The notes under the pieces: model-generated | Seen by the model: the letters and a program-made list of their open reading frames with translations, nothing else | Databases searched by the model: none | What the model was told of the DNA's origin: nothing | Assembly: GCF_003148845.1 (NCBI RefSeq) | Contig: NZ_QGHA01000006.1 | Location: 124,001 to 188,000 of the forward strand | Source of the DNA: Mucilaginibacter oryzae | Lineage (GTDB): Bacteria > Bacteroidota > Bacteroidia > Sphingobacteriales > Sphingobacteriaceae | DNA length: 64,000 nt | Direction: 5' to 3' | Part shown: positions 1 to 8,809 of the stretch, in pieces | Layout of the letters: each line of letters opens with the position of its first letter | Numbering within the stretch: the first letter of the stretch is position 1 | Made by a program: the position numbers and the translations under genes

Positions 1-154
1 ACCGCAGCGTTTTACTGAGCTCGTAGGCTAAAATCCCGCCCAGTTTTTCCTGGTTAGCCTTAAAACGCGCCTTATCCTGCTGGATAACCGCATCACGTAA
101 TTCGGCAAGGAACTGGTTAGCAATAGTATCGGTTTTATTAAGAACAAAGATCAT
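1..154 (-). CDS. upp: Uracil phosphoribosyltransferase, N-terminal part (runs off the window)
   Basis: The first 51 codons of a leftward gene are present, starting at the ATG at 154-152. The N-terminus begins MIFVLNKTDT, followed by IANQFLAELRD and a later GGILAYELSKTL. It resembles the N-terminus of Bacteroidota uracil phosphoribosyltransferases, which convert uracil and PRPP to UMP in pyrimidine salvage. The PRPP-binding and uracil-binding motifs would lie outside the window, so the call rests only on N-terminal family resemblance. The gene is divergent from uvrB, with about 310 bases between the two starts. Confidence 0.6.
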   Translation of the reverse strand, partial: MIFVLNKTDTIANQFLAELRDAVIQQDKARFKANQEKLGGILAYELSKTLR

Positions 155-350
155 ATATCAGTTGGCTAAACGGTTGGCGATTGTTAGTTGCAGTAGGCAG
201 CGGCAGCAGTTTAGTAAAAACCTATGCAATCTACCTGAAAAAAATCAGACTACCAATACTATTGGTAGCAGTTAGTTAAAAGACAATCAATCTATACCCC
301 AAAACCACACATTTATTCTATCGCTTTACATAAATTTGCGGCTATTTTCT

Positions 351-382
351 GCTACTGCTACTGCTACTGCTACTGCTACTGC
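351..382. repeat. Hexanucleotide microsatellite (GCTACT)5
   Basis: Five perfect copies of GCTACT run from 351 to 380 and are followed by a partial unit. The tract ends about 87 bases upstream of the uvrB start, in the 315-base divergent spacer between upp and uvrB. Nothing else recognisable was seen in this spacer. Such tracts can change length by replication slippage. Confidence 0.85.
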
Positions 383-468
383 CCTACTGACATACAGCTG
401 TCATTATCACCCGCTTATTTTGCCATCAAAACCCTATTGGCAGATTATTTGTATTTTTACATAACAAC

Positions 469-2493
469 ATGGATTTTAAATTAACATCACAATATAAACC
501 AACCGGCGATCAGCCCGAGGCTATCCGCCAACTGGTTGAAGGTATCCGCAACGGCGACCCATACCAGACCCTGTTAGGCGTTACCGGATCGGGCAAGACT
601 TTTACGGTTGCCAATATTATTGAGCAAACCCAGAAGCCTACGCTCATATTGAGCCACAACAAAACGCTGGCCGCGCAGCTTTACGGCGAGTTTAAGCAGT
701 TTTTCCCCGAAAACGCGGTAAACTACTTTGTATCTTATTATGATTATTACCAGCCGGAGGCCTTTATTCCTACCACCAATACCTACATTGAAAAAGATCT
801 GCAGATTAACGACGAGATTGAAAAGCTGCGTCTCCGCACTACCTCGGCCTTAATGTCGGGGCGGCGGGATGTGATTGTAGTGTCGTCGATATCCTGTATT
901 TACGGTATGGGGAACCCGGACGATTTTGCCGATTCGGTTTTCAAATTCGCGGTTGGTACCCGCATTAGCCGTAACGCTTTTTTACACCGTTTGGTCGAGA
1001 TTTTGTATGCCCGCACCACGGCCGATTTTAAACGCGGTACCTTCAGGGTAAAAGGCGATACCGTTGATATTTTCCCCGCTTACCTGGATTATGCTTACCG
1101 CATCTCATTTTTTGGCGATGATATTGAAGAGCTGAGTTCATTTGATATAGGCACCGGCAAAACGCTGGAAAAAATGACGCATATGGTGGTTTACCCCGCC
1201 AACCTGTACGTGGCCCCGCGCGAGCGTTTCCTGCAATCCATCTGGGCTATACAGGAAGAACTGGAAACCCGCAAAAAGCAATTTATTGATGATGGCAGGT
1301 TTTTAGAAGCCAAACGCCTGGAAGAAAGGGTGAATTACGATTTGGAGATGATACGCGAACTTGGTTATTGCTCGGGTATCGAAAATTATTCCCGCTTTTT
1401 TGATGGCCGCAAGCCGGGTGCAAGGCCATTCTGTTTATTAGATTATTTCCCGGATGATTACCTGATGGTGATTGATGAAAGCCACGTAACCGTTCCGCAG
1501 ATCAGGGCAATGTACGGGGGCGACCGTTCGCGCAAAATTTCGCTGGTTGACTATGGCTTCCGTTTGCCGGCCGCGCTGGATAACCGCCCGCTTAATTTCC
1601 AGGAGTTTGAGAACCTTGCACCGCAAACGATATATGTAAGCGCTACCCCCGGCGATTTTGAACTGGAAAAATCGGGTGGTGTGGTGGTTGAACAGGTGAT
1701 CAGGCCGACAGGCTTGCTCGACCCGGTTATTGATGTGCGCCCGGTTATCAACCAGGTGGATGATTTGCTGGAGGAGGTTGATAAAACCATTAAACAAGGC
1801 GACCGCGTGCTGGTAACCACCCTCACCAAACGCATGGCCGAAGAGCTGGCTAAATACATGGACCGGCTCGGCATTAAGTGCCGTTACATCCACTCGGAAG
1901 TTAAAACCCTGCAAAGGGTGGAGATTTTAAGAGGTTTACGTTTGGGTGAGTTTGATGTGCTGATAGGGATCAACCTGTTGCGCGAGGGTTTGGATTTGCC
2001 CGAGGTTTCATTAGTTGCCATTCTGGATGCTGACAAGGAAGGTTTCCTGCGTTCGGAACGTTCCTTGATCCAGACTATCGGTCGCGCGGCCCGTAATGAC
2101 CGCGGCAGGGTGATCATGTATGCCGATACCATTACCGATTCGATGCAGATAACGATGGACGAGACCAACCGCCGCCGTGAAATCCAGATAGCCTATAACA
2201 CCGAACATGGTATTACGCCGCTCACCGTTGGCAAATCTCGCGAGGAAATCATGGAACAAACATCGGTGGTTGATTTTAAGGGCGGTGTGCAACAGGCTTA
2301 CGTGGAAATGGACACTGTTACCCTTGCCGCCGACCCGATAGTACAATACATGACCAAAGCCGACCTGAAAAAATCCATAGAAAACACCAAAAAAGAAATG
2401 CTTGCCGCAGCCAAGAATATGGATTTTCTGCTGGCCGCCAAGCTGCGTGACGAGATGTTTGCTTTGGAGAAAACGATGGAGGAGAAGTATTAG
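469..2493 (+). CDS. uvrB: Excinuclease ABC subunit B
   Basis: UvrB is the damage-verifying helicase-like subunit of nucleotide excision repair. It is loaded by UvrA and recruits UvrC for dual incision. The protein is 674 residues, the usual length. Walker A GVTGSGKT is at residues 37-44, the damage-probing hairpin region (YYDYYQPEAFIP) is near residue 90, and the DEAD-like VIDESH box is at 334-339. Helicase motifs V/VI are seen in the GINLLREGLDLPE and QTIGRAARN stretches. A C-terminal UVR domain (about 635-670) would bind UvrC. The ATG fits the conserved N-terminus. The gene stands alone, with no uvrA or uvrC nearby. Confidence 0.98.
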   Translation: MDFKLTSQYKPTGDQPEAIRQLVEGIRNGDPYQTLLGVTGSGKTFTVANIIEQTQKPTLILSHNKTLAAQLYGEFKQFFPENAVNYFVSYYDYYQPEAFIPTTNTYIEKDLQINDEIEKLRLRTTSALMSGRRDVIVVSSISCIYGMGNPDDFADSVFKFAVGTRISRNAFLHRLVEILYARTTADFKRGTFRVKGDTVDIFPAYLDYAYRISFFGDDIEELSSFDIGTGKTLEKMTHMVVYPANLYVAPRERFLQSIWAIQEELETRKKQFIDDGRFLEAKRLEERVNYDLEMIRELGYCSGIENYSRFFDGRKPGARPFCLLDYFPDDYLMVIDESHVTVPQIRAMYGGDRSRKISLVDYGFRLPAALDNRPLNFQEFENLAPQTIYVSATPGDFELEKSGGVVVEQVIRPTGLLDPVIDVRPVINQVDDLLEEVDKTIKQGDRVLVTTLTKRMAEELAKYMDRLGIKCRYIHSEVKTLQRVEILRGLRLGEFDVLIGINLLREGLDLPEVSLVAILDADKEGFLRSERSLIQTIGRAARNDRGRVIMYADTITDSMQITMDETNRRREIQIAYNTEHGITPLTVGKSREEIMEQTSVVDFKGGVQQAYVEMDTVTLAADPIVQYMTKADLKKSIENTKKEMLAAAKNMDFLLAAKLRDEMFALEKTMEEKY

Positions 2494-2503
2494 ATTTTTT
2501 TTG

Positions 2504-2612
2504 ATGTGCAGATGTGCGGATTTCAGATGTGCAGCTGATTTTGAACCTGGATTTATGGGATTATTGGTTGACAGTTTTGAGAGATTTTAATCATCTGCAC
2601 ATTTGCACATCT
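2504..2612. repeat. Word-type intergenic repeat upstream of the Uma2 gene
   Basis: The segment between uvrB and the next gene carries repeated GATGTGCAGATGTGCGG-type words at 2508-2536. Their approximate reverse complements (CATCTGCACATTTGCACATC) lie at 2592-2612. The same vocabulary reappears, inverted, after the Uma2 gene at 3226-3292, so that gene is framed by related inverted repeats. Confidence 0.6.
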
Positions 2613-2617
2613 ATTAT

Positions 2618-2625
2618 TAACTTTG
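2618..2625 (+). promoter_or_regulatory. Predicted Bacteroidota -7 promoter box
   Basis: TAACTTTG matches TAnnTTTG and sits 14 bases before the Uma2-family ATG. No clean -33 TTTG is seen at the ideal distance, so this is a motif-only prediction. Confidence 0.4.
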
Positions 2626-2639
2626 AATAAAGCTGAGTT

Positions 2640-3224
2640 ATGCAATTATCAGATCTTGATTTTTCAAAAACATATTCATACGCCGATTACTTACAATGGA
2701 CGTTTGAAGATCGTCTTGAATTGATAAAAGGCAAGATTTTTAAAATGACGCCCGCACCGGCGTCGCTACATCAAAAAATCTCAATGAGATTATCAAGTGA
2801 GCTTTATTTTTTTCTTAAAAATAAGCCTTGTCAGATTTACGCTGCGCCTTTTGATGTACGCCTCGCTCGCAAAGGAGAAAGCGAAGACAAAAAAATATTT
2901 ACTGTTGTGCAACCCGACATTTGCATTATTTGCGATCCTTCAAAAGTAGATACCCGTGGCTGTACCGGCGCGCCCGATATTGTGGTTGAAATTCTATCGC
3001 CCGGCAACAACCAAAAAGAACTTCGCAATAAATACGAAGTGTATGAAGAATCGGGCGTTAAAGAATATTGGATAGTATCGCCGCAGGATAAAACCTTCCT
3101 GAAGTATACCCTTATTGCCAACGGCTATCAACCGTCAAAACTGATGACCATGGGCGATATCATCACTACACCAATTCTTCCCGGTTTTGAGTTAAGCCTT
3201 GACATCGTTTTTGCTGATAATTAA
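2640..3224 (+). CDS. Uma2 family endonuclease-fold protein (DUF820)
   Basis: This 194-residue protein belongs to the Uma2/DUF820 family, which has the PD-(D/E)XK restriction endonuclease fold but mostly no known biological role. Family landmarks are YSYADYLQW near the N-terminus, ELIKGKIFKMTPAP and SLHQKISMRLSSEL. The core reads VVQPDICIICD, then APDIVVEILSPGN, then NKYEVYEESGVKEYWIVSP, with the acidic catalytic-type residues of the fold. The gene stands alone between uvrB and DUF4834 and is bracketed by word repeats in inverted orientation, which may hint at mobility. Function beyond the fold is unknown. Confidence 0.85.
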   Translation: MQLSDLDFSKTYSYADYLQWTFEDRLELIKGKIFKMTPAPASLHQKISMRLSSELYFFLKNKPCQIYAAPFDVRLARKGESEDKKIFTVVQPDICIICDPSKVDTRGCTGAPDIVVEILSPGNNQKELRNKYEVYEESGVKEYWIVSPQDKTFLKYTLIANGYQPSKLMTMGDIITTPILPGFELSLDIVFADN

Positions 3225-3225
3225 A

Positions 3226-3292
3226 AACATCCGCACATCTGAAATCTGCACATTTGTAATCTGCACATCAAACAATCCGCGCATCTGCCTTC
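3226..3292. repeat. Word-type intergenic repeat downstream of the Uma2 gene
   Basis: Three or four copies of CATC(C/T)GCACATCTG / AATCTGCACATTTG-type words follow the Uma2 stop codon directly. They are roughly the reverse complement of the words at 2504-2536. Confidence 0.6.
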
Positions 3293-3327
3293 AAAATCAT
3301 AATCAAACAAATTAACCGTTATATACT

Positions 3328-3335
3328 TATATTTG
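3328..3335 (+). promoter_or_regulatory. Predicted Bacteroidota -7 promoter box
   Basis: TATATTTG is a perfect match to TAnnTTTG, 21 bases before the ATG of the DUF4834 gene. No convincing -33 TTTG was found at 19-20 bases upstream. Confidence 0.45.
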
Positions 3336-3356
3336 TAAGCTTAAAAGTACAACAGC

Positions 3357-3611
3357 ATGTATCTCATTCGTTTCCTGATCATGTCCATCTGTATCCTTTA
3401 CATCATTCGCAGTTTGGTGCGTTACCTGCTGCCGTTTTTGTTTGAGGGGCTGGTGGATAAGGCACAGCAGCAATATCAACAACAGCAACGTAACTATAAC
3501 GAGGGTCCAAAACCGGATGGCAAAGTACGCATCGACCATATCCCGCAGCCTAAAAAAGGCAGCGTACCTGATAGTGAGGGCGAGTTTGTTGATTATGAAG
3601 AAGTAAAATAA
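3357..3611 (+). CDS. DUF4834 family small membrane protein
   Basis: This 84-residue protein has one hydrophobic segment at about residues 3-30. A charged, Q-rich stretch follows, then a conserved tail (KVRIDHIPQPKKG ... DSEGEFVDYEEVK) recognised as the DUF4834 family of Bacteroidota. No biochemical role is known. An overlapping minus-strand frame of similar length (3327-3623) is rejected because the plus-strand product carries the family signature. It lies 14 bases upstream of the next small membrane gene and probably shares a transcript with it and the YfhO gene. Confidence 0.85.
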   Translation: MYLIRFLIMSICILYIIRSLVRYLLPFLFEGLVDKAQQQYQQQQRNYNEGPKPDGKVRIDHIPQPKKGSVPDSEGEFVDYEEVK

Positions 3612-3625
3612 ACCTATCAACAAAT

Positions 3626-3919
3626 ATGAACACCAACCCGGTATTTAACAGGCGGCAAAATCACAACAATACGCCAGCTTCGGTAACACTGATTATTACC
3701 AACTTTATCGTATTTGGCCTGGCTACCCAAATGCTTACCTCATGCGCCGGGATTAAAAGCTTTTTTTGGGTTGTACTGGCAGCGTTGGCGGTTTACAATT
3801 ACTTCACCATCCGCAAATACCGCGAGGAGTATGAAAAGCCCCAGATCATTGCCTATATATTGAGCCTGGTAGTAATGCTTGGCCTATATTTCGTTCTGCG
3901 CTACGCACAGCACTGCTAA
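3626..3919 (+). CDS. Hypothetical small membrane protein
   Basis: This 97-residue protein has two or three predicted membrane helices. One or two lie between about residues 18 and 58 (VTLIITNFIVFGLATQML and SFFWVVLAALAVYNYF), and one lies at about 74-92. A short soluble loop contains KYREEYEKPQ. No family was recognised. It lies between the DUF4834 and YfhO genes on the same strand with short spacers, which suggests co-transcription. Confidence 0.65.
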   Translation: MNTNPVFNRRQNHNNTPASVTLIITNFIVFGLATQMLTSCAGIKSFFWVVLAALAVYNYFTIRKYREEYEKPQIIAYILSLVVMLGLYFVLRYAQHC

Positions 3920-3963
3920 CATTCCTTAACAAAACTTATAATTCCTATTCTCATTGTATTTTC

Positions 3964-3971
3964 TATTTTTG
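3964..3971 (+). promoter_or_regulatory. Predicted -7 promoter box before the YfhO gene
   Basis: TATTTTTG matches TAnnTTTG, 31 bases before the ATG at 4003. No good -33 element is seen. Confidence 0.3.
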
Positions 3972-4002
3972 GGGAATATATTATCCATTTCAAAAAATTT
4001 AA

Positions 4003-6480
4003 ATGAATAACTGGTTCAAGCGTAACGGCATACACTTTGCCATAGCTGCAATTTTTTTAGTGATCTGCTTTATCTATTTAACCCCGGCTTTCCAGGGTAA
4101 AACATTAGGGCAAAATGACGTTACAAGGGCACAATCAACCCAAAAAGAAATTAACGATTACAAGGCAAAGGACACCACCATACTCTGGACCAACCAGATT
4201 TACGGCGGTATGCCTACCTACCAGATTTGGGCACCTTATAAGGCTAATTTAGCCAGCCATGTAGTAGATGCTGTTAATCGTACATTTCCTGCCCCGGTAG
4301 GCACCGTATTGATCTTTCTGTTGGGCACGTATTTTCTATTCATCGTATTAAAAGTAAATCCATGGCTTGCTGCTGCCGGAGCCGTAGCATTTACATTTTC
4401 TTCGTATAATATCATTTTGCTCCTTGCAGGGCATGCCAATCAGGCCTTCGCCATAGCTTTTTTTGGGCCAATACTTGCCGGTATTATCCTTACACTGCGC
4501 GGCAAACATCTGTTGGGCTTTTCTGTAACGGCTCTATTTCTTGCAATGGAGATTAGGGCCAATCACGTGCAGATGACCTACTATTTGATGCTGGCTTTAT
4601 TGATCATGCTTGGTATTGAACTGTATCATGCCATCAAAAACAAAACTTTAAATGCTTTCATAAAATCAGCAGGATATATCGTGGCTGCACTCATATTAGC
4701 AGTTGCTGTAAACGCCTCCATGCTATGGAGTACAGCAGATTACGGCAACGAAAGTATCCGCGGTAAATCAAACCTTACCAGGCAAGCCACTGAACCCGCT
4801 AACGGCTTACCACGCGATTACGCTTATGATTGGAGCCAGGGCGTGGCAGAATGTCTTACATTTTTGGTACCGAACGCCTACGGCGGCAACAGCCAGGGCT
4901 CTATCGATCCAGAATCGCATGTTATCAAAACGCTTGCAGCTACGGGTGCCGACCCTAACCAGGTTGTTGGCATTTCAGCGAGGTATTTACCACTCTATTG
5001 GGGTAATAAACAATTTACAGAAGGACCTTTTTACTTTGGCGCTGTAATTTGTTTATTATTTGTGTGGGGTTTAATGATTGTTAAAAATCGCATTAAATGG
5101 TGGCTATTAGGTGCTGTTGTATTAACGATGTTGTTATCATTTGGCAAAAACTGGCCTTATGTATCCGATCTTTTCTTTAATTACTTCCCGCTTTACAATA
5201 AATTCCGCGCTGTCGAATCGATATTAGCTGTCGCAGGTTTCTGCTTCCCAATACTTGCTGTATTGGCAGTAAATGAGGCTATCGTAAATGAAGATAAAGA
5301 AAGCCTGTTTAAAAAGTTAAAAATCGCCTTGTACATCACCGGTGGCCTTGCGCTGATTATTGCAGTGGTTCCATCTGTGCTTTTATCGTTTAATGTGAGC
5401 GAGCAAACCGCGGGGGTCATCTCGCAAATTGCTCAGCAATTTAAAATTGACGGACAAGCCGTTACCAACGCATTAAGGGCCGATAGAGAATCTTTAGCAC
5501 AGGCAGATGCCGTGCGCTCGCTGATTTTTATAGGTATCGCATTTGGTTTAGGCTGGGCATTTTTGAAAAAGAAGATCAGCCCGACGATTCTATCAATTGG
5601 CATTTTGGCTTTAGTGTTGGTAGACCTTTGGGCTATCGACAAGCGGTATTTAAACACCGATAGCTTTACCCCCAAACAAGATAACCAGGCACCGCAACCT
5701 CGCGAAGTTGATCAGTTTATTATGAAAGACAAAGACCCGGACTTTAGGGTATTCGATGCTACAACATACCTTCCCGGCGATGGTGTTACCCCATTTTTTT
5801 ACAAATCACTGGGTGGATATTCGGCAGCAAGGTTGAAACGTTGGCAAGAATTATTTGACAATCAGCTAACCAAGGCCATAAACCAAGACGTTTTAGATAT
5901 GATGAACGTGAAATACATCATATCAGCCGATCCGAAAACCCAAAACCTGGGTATGCAGGTAAACCAAACCGCCTGCGGCCATGCCTGGTTTGTAAAAAGC
6001 ATTAAATACGCTGACAATGCCGACCAGGAAATGCAGGCTATCAGCAGCTTCTCGCCAAAAGATGAGGCTATTGTTGATAAACAATACAAAAGCGTTATTG
6101 ATGAAAAAGCCCTCGGCGCGGGCGTAGGCGATGGAAAAATAGAGCTAACCAGCTACTCGCCAGATCATATGGTTTACCAAAGTGGATCTACATCCAACCA
6201 GGTAGCGGTATTTTCTGAGGTTTATTATAACAAAGGCTGGAAAATGTACATCGATGGCGTTGAAAAACCATATTTCCGTGCCGATTACCTGTTACGCGCG
6301 GCACAGATCCCGGTAGGTAACCACAAAATTGAATTTATTTTCCACCCGGCATCCTACTACACCGGCGAAAATATTTCGTTAGCCGGCTCAATATTGCTGG
6401 TTCTTGCTTTAGGCGGCGCTGCTTATACCGAAAATAAAAAGAAAGCTCCGGCTGCAAAACCTGCGGGTAAAAAAGCTTAA
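4003..6480 (+). CDS. YfhO family multi-spanning membrane protein
   Basis: This 825-residue protein resembles bacterial YfhO, a GT-C-like membrane protein family linked in Firmicutes to glycosylation of lipoteichoic acid. Its role in Bacteroidota is not established. An N-terminal helix (about 11-28) is followed by a loop with NDVTRAQSTQKE and NQIYGGMPTYQIW. About twelve further hydrophobic helices extend to around residue 560. A soluble C-terminal domain (about 575-790) contains DFRVFDATTYLPGDG and SEVYYNKGWKMYIDG, and a final helix is at about 793-812 with a K/A-rich tail. It is followed by a clear terminator, so this gene probably ends the transcript that begins at DUF4834. Confidence 0.88.
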   Translation: MNNWFKRNGIHFAIAAIFLVICFIYLTPAFQGKTLGQNDVTRAQSTQKEINDYKAKDTTILWTNQIYGGMPTYQIWAPYKANLASHVVDAVNRTFPAPVGTVLIFLLGTYFLFIVLKVNPWLAAAGAVAFTFSSYNIILLLAGHANQAFAIAFFGPILAGIILTLRGKHLLGFSVTALFLAMEIRANHVQMTYYLMLALLIMLGIELYHAIKNKTLNAFIKSAGYIVAALILAVAVNASMLWSTADYGNESIRGKSNLTRQATEPANGLPRDYAYDWSQGVAECLTFLVPNAYGGNSQGSIDPESHVIKTLAATGADPNQVVGISARYLPLYWGNKQFTEGPFYFGAVICLLFVWGLMIVKNRIKWWLLGAVVLTMLLSFGKNWPYVSDLFFNYFPLYNKFRAVESILAVAGFCFPILAVLAVNEAIVNEDKESLFKKLKIALYITGGLALIIAVVPSVLLSFNVSEQTAGVISQIAQQFKIDGQAVTNALRADRESLAQADAVRSLIFIGIAFGLGWAFLKKKISPTILSIGILALVLVDLWAIDKRYLNTDSFTPKQDNQAPQPREVDQFIMKDKDPDFRVFDATTYLPGDGVTPFFYKSLGGYSAARLKRWQELFDNQLTKAINQDVLDMMNVKYIISADPKTQNLGMQVNQTACGHAWFVKSIKYADNADQEMQAISSFSPKDEAIVDKQYKSVIDEKALGAGVGDGKIELTSYSPDHMVYQSGSTSNQVAVFSEVYYNKGWKMYIDGVEKPYFRADYLLRAAQIPVGNHKIEFIFHPASYYTGENISLAGSILLVLALGGAAYTENKKKAPAAKPAGKKA

Positions 6481-6500
6481 GGTTTAAATATTAAAAGGAA

Positions 6501-6531
6501 AAGCGATGGGCTGAAGCTCATCGCTTTTTTT
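6501..6531 (+). terminator. Rho-independent terminator after the YfhO gene
   Basis: The stem AGCGATGGGC / GCTCATCGCT with a short loop is followed by a run of seven T, 20 bases past the stop codon. Confidence 0.85.
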
Positions 6532-6608
6532 GTATCCAACAATTCAGTTGAATCAAAACACATTGTCATTTTGACGAACGGTGGGGAGGGATTTGAGTGT
6601 AGCGTGAG

Positions 6609-6673
6609 GAGAAATCTTATACGCCCTGCTTTAAAGCACGCATAATGGCTTAGTCGGGCGTATAAGATTTCTC
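6609..6673. repeat. REP-like inverted repeat with 18-bp perfect arms
   Basis: Arms 6609-6626 and 6656-6673 are perfect reverse complements (GAGAAATCTTATACGCCC and its complement) around a 29-base centre. Flanking text (TTTGACGAACGGTGGGGAGG, GCCCCGACGCTCATTTCC) is partly complementary too, so the whole unit may span about 6565-6700. It lies between two convergent transcription units. Confidence 0.8.
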
Positions 6674-6743
6674 TTTCGCCCCGACGCTCATTTCCACTCC
6701 GCTCTATCGATTTGACAAATTTCTATAATAACTTTCATTTCGG

Positions 6744-7496
6744 TTAATCATTAGTCCTTCTGTTCTTCAACCAATACCAGCCCAAATTAAAAGCGATAAC
6801 AAAATGATTAAAAACCGTAGGCAATAACCCATAGTTACGTTTCATAATATCAAAGCGCTCCATCAAGCTCTGACGGTGCCTTTTCTTCGACATGCCCCCT
6901 ACCAGGTATTTGGCTACATAGCGGTTAATATTGACTATTTTTTTTGACTTTTTAGCCGCGTGGATAATCCAGTCGATATCTGAACTTAATTGGTAACGGC
7001 GGTCGTAGGGTTCCGCCAAATCCCGTTTGATGTATATAGCCTGGTGACTGATGCTCATGCCGTATTTAAAACCACGCCAGGTAAATTTTGCAGGGGCTTT
7101 ATGTCGGCGCCGGCCTAAACTGCTGCCATCATCGGCTATCATTTCGGTTTCACCGTAGTAGATATCGGCATCCTCGGCCGATGCAAAAACAGCGTCTACA
7201 GTTTCCTCATCATAAAACTCATCGCCCGAATTCATGAAAATTACATAATCGCCGGTGGCTAACGCCAGCCCTTTATTCATGGCATCGTAAATACCCTCGT
7301 CCTTTTCGCTGATGAATTTGCTGATGCGATCTTTATATCGCTCGATGACCTGCAAAGTGCCATCGTTGGATAAGCCATCTACAACAATATATTCAATATT
7401 AGTGTAAGTCTGGTTAATCACAGAGCGCATGGTACGCTCAATATCGCGTACATTATTATATACGATAGTGATCACACTTAACCGAGGATTAAACAT
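6744..7496 (-). CDS. Glycosyltransferase family 2
   Basis: This 250-residue protein has the GT-A nucleotide-sugar transferase layout. It opens with LSVITIVYNNVRDIERTMRSV, followed by a strand with YIVVDGLSNDGTL and the acceptor/metal region FISEKDEGIYDAMNKG. The FMNSGDEFYDE motif supplies the DxD-like acidic cluster. It resembles WcaE/WcaA-type enzymes of exopolysaccharide synthesis. No membrane span is evident. Its start overlaps the end of the upstream GT4 gene by 8 bases, so the two are almost certainly translationally coupled. Donor and acceptor sugars cannot be read from sequence. Confidence 0.9.
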   Translation of the reverse strand: MFNPRLSVITIVYNNVRDIERTMRSVINQTYTNIEYIVVDGLSNDGTLQVIERYKDRISKFISEKDEGIYDAMNKGLALATGDYVIFMNSGDEFYDEETVDAVFASAEDADIYYGETEMIADDGSSLGRRRHKAPAKFTWRGFKYGMSISHQAIYIKRDLAEPYDRRYQLSSDIDWIIHAAKKSKKIVNINRYVAKYLVGGMSKKRHRQSLMERFDIMKRNYGLLPTVFNHFVIAFNLGWYWLKNRRTND

Positions 7497-8772
7497 CAGC
7501 GCCTCCCTTACTTAAAAGCCTATTATAAACCTCCATGTGTTTTTTAGCGATCACCTCTTCCGAAAAACGTTCCATAATAGTTTCGCGGGCTTGTTGGTTC
7601 AGTTTTTCTTTTTCGGGGTGTTTAATCATCCACTCCATGCCATCAGCAAAACTTTCGGATGAGCGGTAGGTGGCGAGGTAACCGTTATACTCATGCCTCA
7701 CCATATCAGGAATACCACCCGTAGTAAAGGCAACCACCGGTGTACCGCAGCTCAGGCTTTCCATAACCGTATAAGGTAAATTATCCTCGAGCGATGGGAT
7801 CAGGAAAGCATCGGCAGCGGCGTAATGCAAAGCAAGCTTTTCATCGTTATTGATAGTGCCTAAAAAGCTGGTTTTAAAAGGAAAATCCGGAACGGCTTCG
7901 GTGCCCCGGTTACCGAATACCACCAGTTCAATTTTATCGGCATTAGCACCTAAACGCTGCTTAAGCAGTTCCATACTCTCCAGCAGGTACTGCGTGCCTT
8001 TGTGGAGGTCTTTGCGCGAGGGCATAAACCCGCTTAAAAAAATGAATTTATCCGTTGGTAAACCAGCTTGCCTTTTGGCTTCTGTTTTATCAACAGGTTT
8101 AAAAATATCTGTTTCAAGTGTGTTCGGGATCTGGCTGATGGCTTTACCTTTCATCAGGCTGCTTGATAAAACGGAGGCCTGCATCCAGCTACTTGGGGCA
8201 ACTAAGTTAAAATCAAGTTGCCGGTAGGCCTTATTTTTTTGCTGCCAGATGCGGTGCGAAATATCATCCTCACCCGGCTTAATGAGCAGCGGACAATTAC
8301 CGCATTCCTGCTGATAATTGGTGCAGGTGTAACGCACATGGCAACCGCCGGTAAAGGCGTTGCTATCATGAAATGTCCACACCACGGGTTTACCCAGCTT
8401 TTTAATTTCGGCAATATGCTTAGGATCCAAAAAGCCATGGTTTACCCAATGCAGGTGGATAATGTCGGCAGTTTTAACATCGGGGTGTTTAATAACCGAA
8501 CGGCCAAACCAGGTAAAGGAAAAAGGGGTGCGGCTATCGGGCTTCAAAAACCGTTTGGCCAATATGCGCTCAAAAATAATAGCCGCCGCCGTGTACGATT
8601 TTTGGATGATGCTGCTGTTAAAAGTGCTGATATTGGCATTATTACCAAATTTATAATGCACAATAATTTTAGAATCGATATTTTGGCTTAATAATGCCCG
8701 GTTAAGGCGCATGCATGCCCGCCCAGCGCCGCCGTTACCATCATACGTATTCAAGTGCACTACTTTTAACAT
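7489..8772 (-). CDS. Glycosyltransferase family 4
   Basis: This 427-residue protein has a GT-B fold. The N-terminus (VVHLNTYDGNGGAGRACMRL) matches the glycine-rich donor/acceptor loop. The C-terminal GT4 domain includes FLSGFMPSRKDLHKGTQYLLE and the PSLEDNLPYTVMESLSCGTPVVAF motif with its conserved E. A cysteine-rich insert, CHVRYTCTNYQQECGNCP (about residues 144-161), follows WTFHDSNAFTGG, as in WcaC-like colanic acid transferases. It overlaps the following GT2 gene by 8 bases. The start at 8772 fits the N-terminal motif and lies only 37 bases from the divergent S41 gene. Confidence 0.9.
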   Translation of the reverse strand: MLKVVHLNTYDGNGGAGRACMRLNRALLSQNIDSKIIVHYKFGNNANISTFNSSIIQKSYTAAAIIFERILAKRFLKPDSRTPFSFTWFGRSVIKHPDVKTADIIHLHWVNHGFLDPKHIAEIKKLGKPVVWTFHDSNAFTGGCHVRYTCTNYQQECGNCPLLIKPGEDDISHRIWQQKNKAYRQLDFNLVAPSSWMQASVLSSSLMKGKAISQIPNTLETDIFKPVDKTEAKRQAGLPTDKFIFLSGFMPSRKDLHKGTQYLLESMELLKQRLGANADKIELVVFGNRGTEAVPDFPFKTSFLGTINNDEKLALHYAAADAFLIPSLEDNLPYTVMESLSCGTPVVAFTTGGIPDMVRHEYNGYLATYRSSESFADGMEWMIKHPEKEKLNQQARETIMERFSEEVIAKKHMEVYNRLLSKGGADV

Positions 8773-8809
8773 GGCTCAAAAATACATTTATTCATCATAC
8801 TTAAACCAA

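Noticed and set aside
351..382. CRISPR array
   Set aside because: The hexamer tract has no spacers. No repeat-spacer structure was noticed anywhere in the window.
1438..2346. Several minus-strand frames of 94-158 codons inside uvrB
   Set aside because: They lie fully antisense to a conserved housekeeping gene and show no family features.
3327..3623. 98-codon minus-strand frame
   Set aside because: It overlaps the DUF4834 gene completely. The plus-strand product carries the recognised conserved tail.
8218..8691. 157-codon plus-strand frame antisense to the GT4 gene
   Set aside because: GT4 has the full family motif set in the other frame. The antisense product has none.
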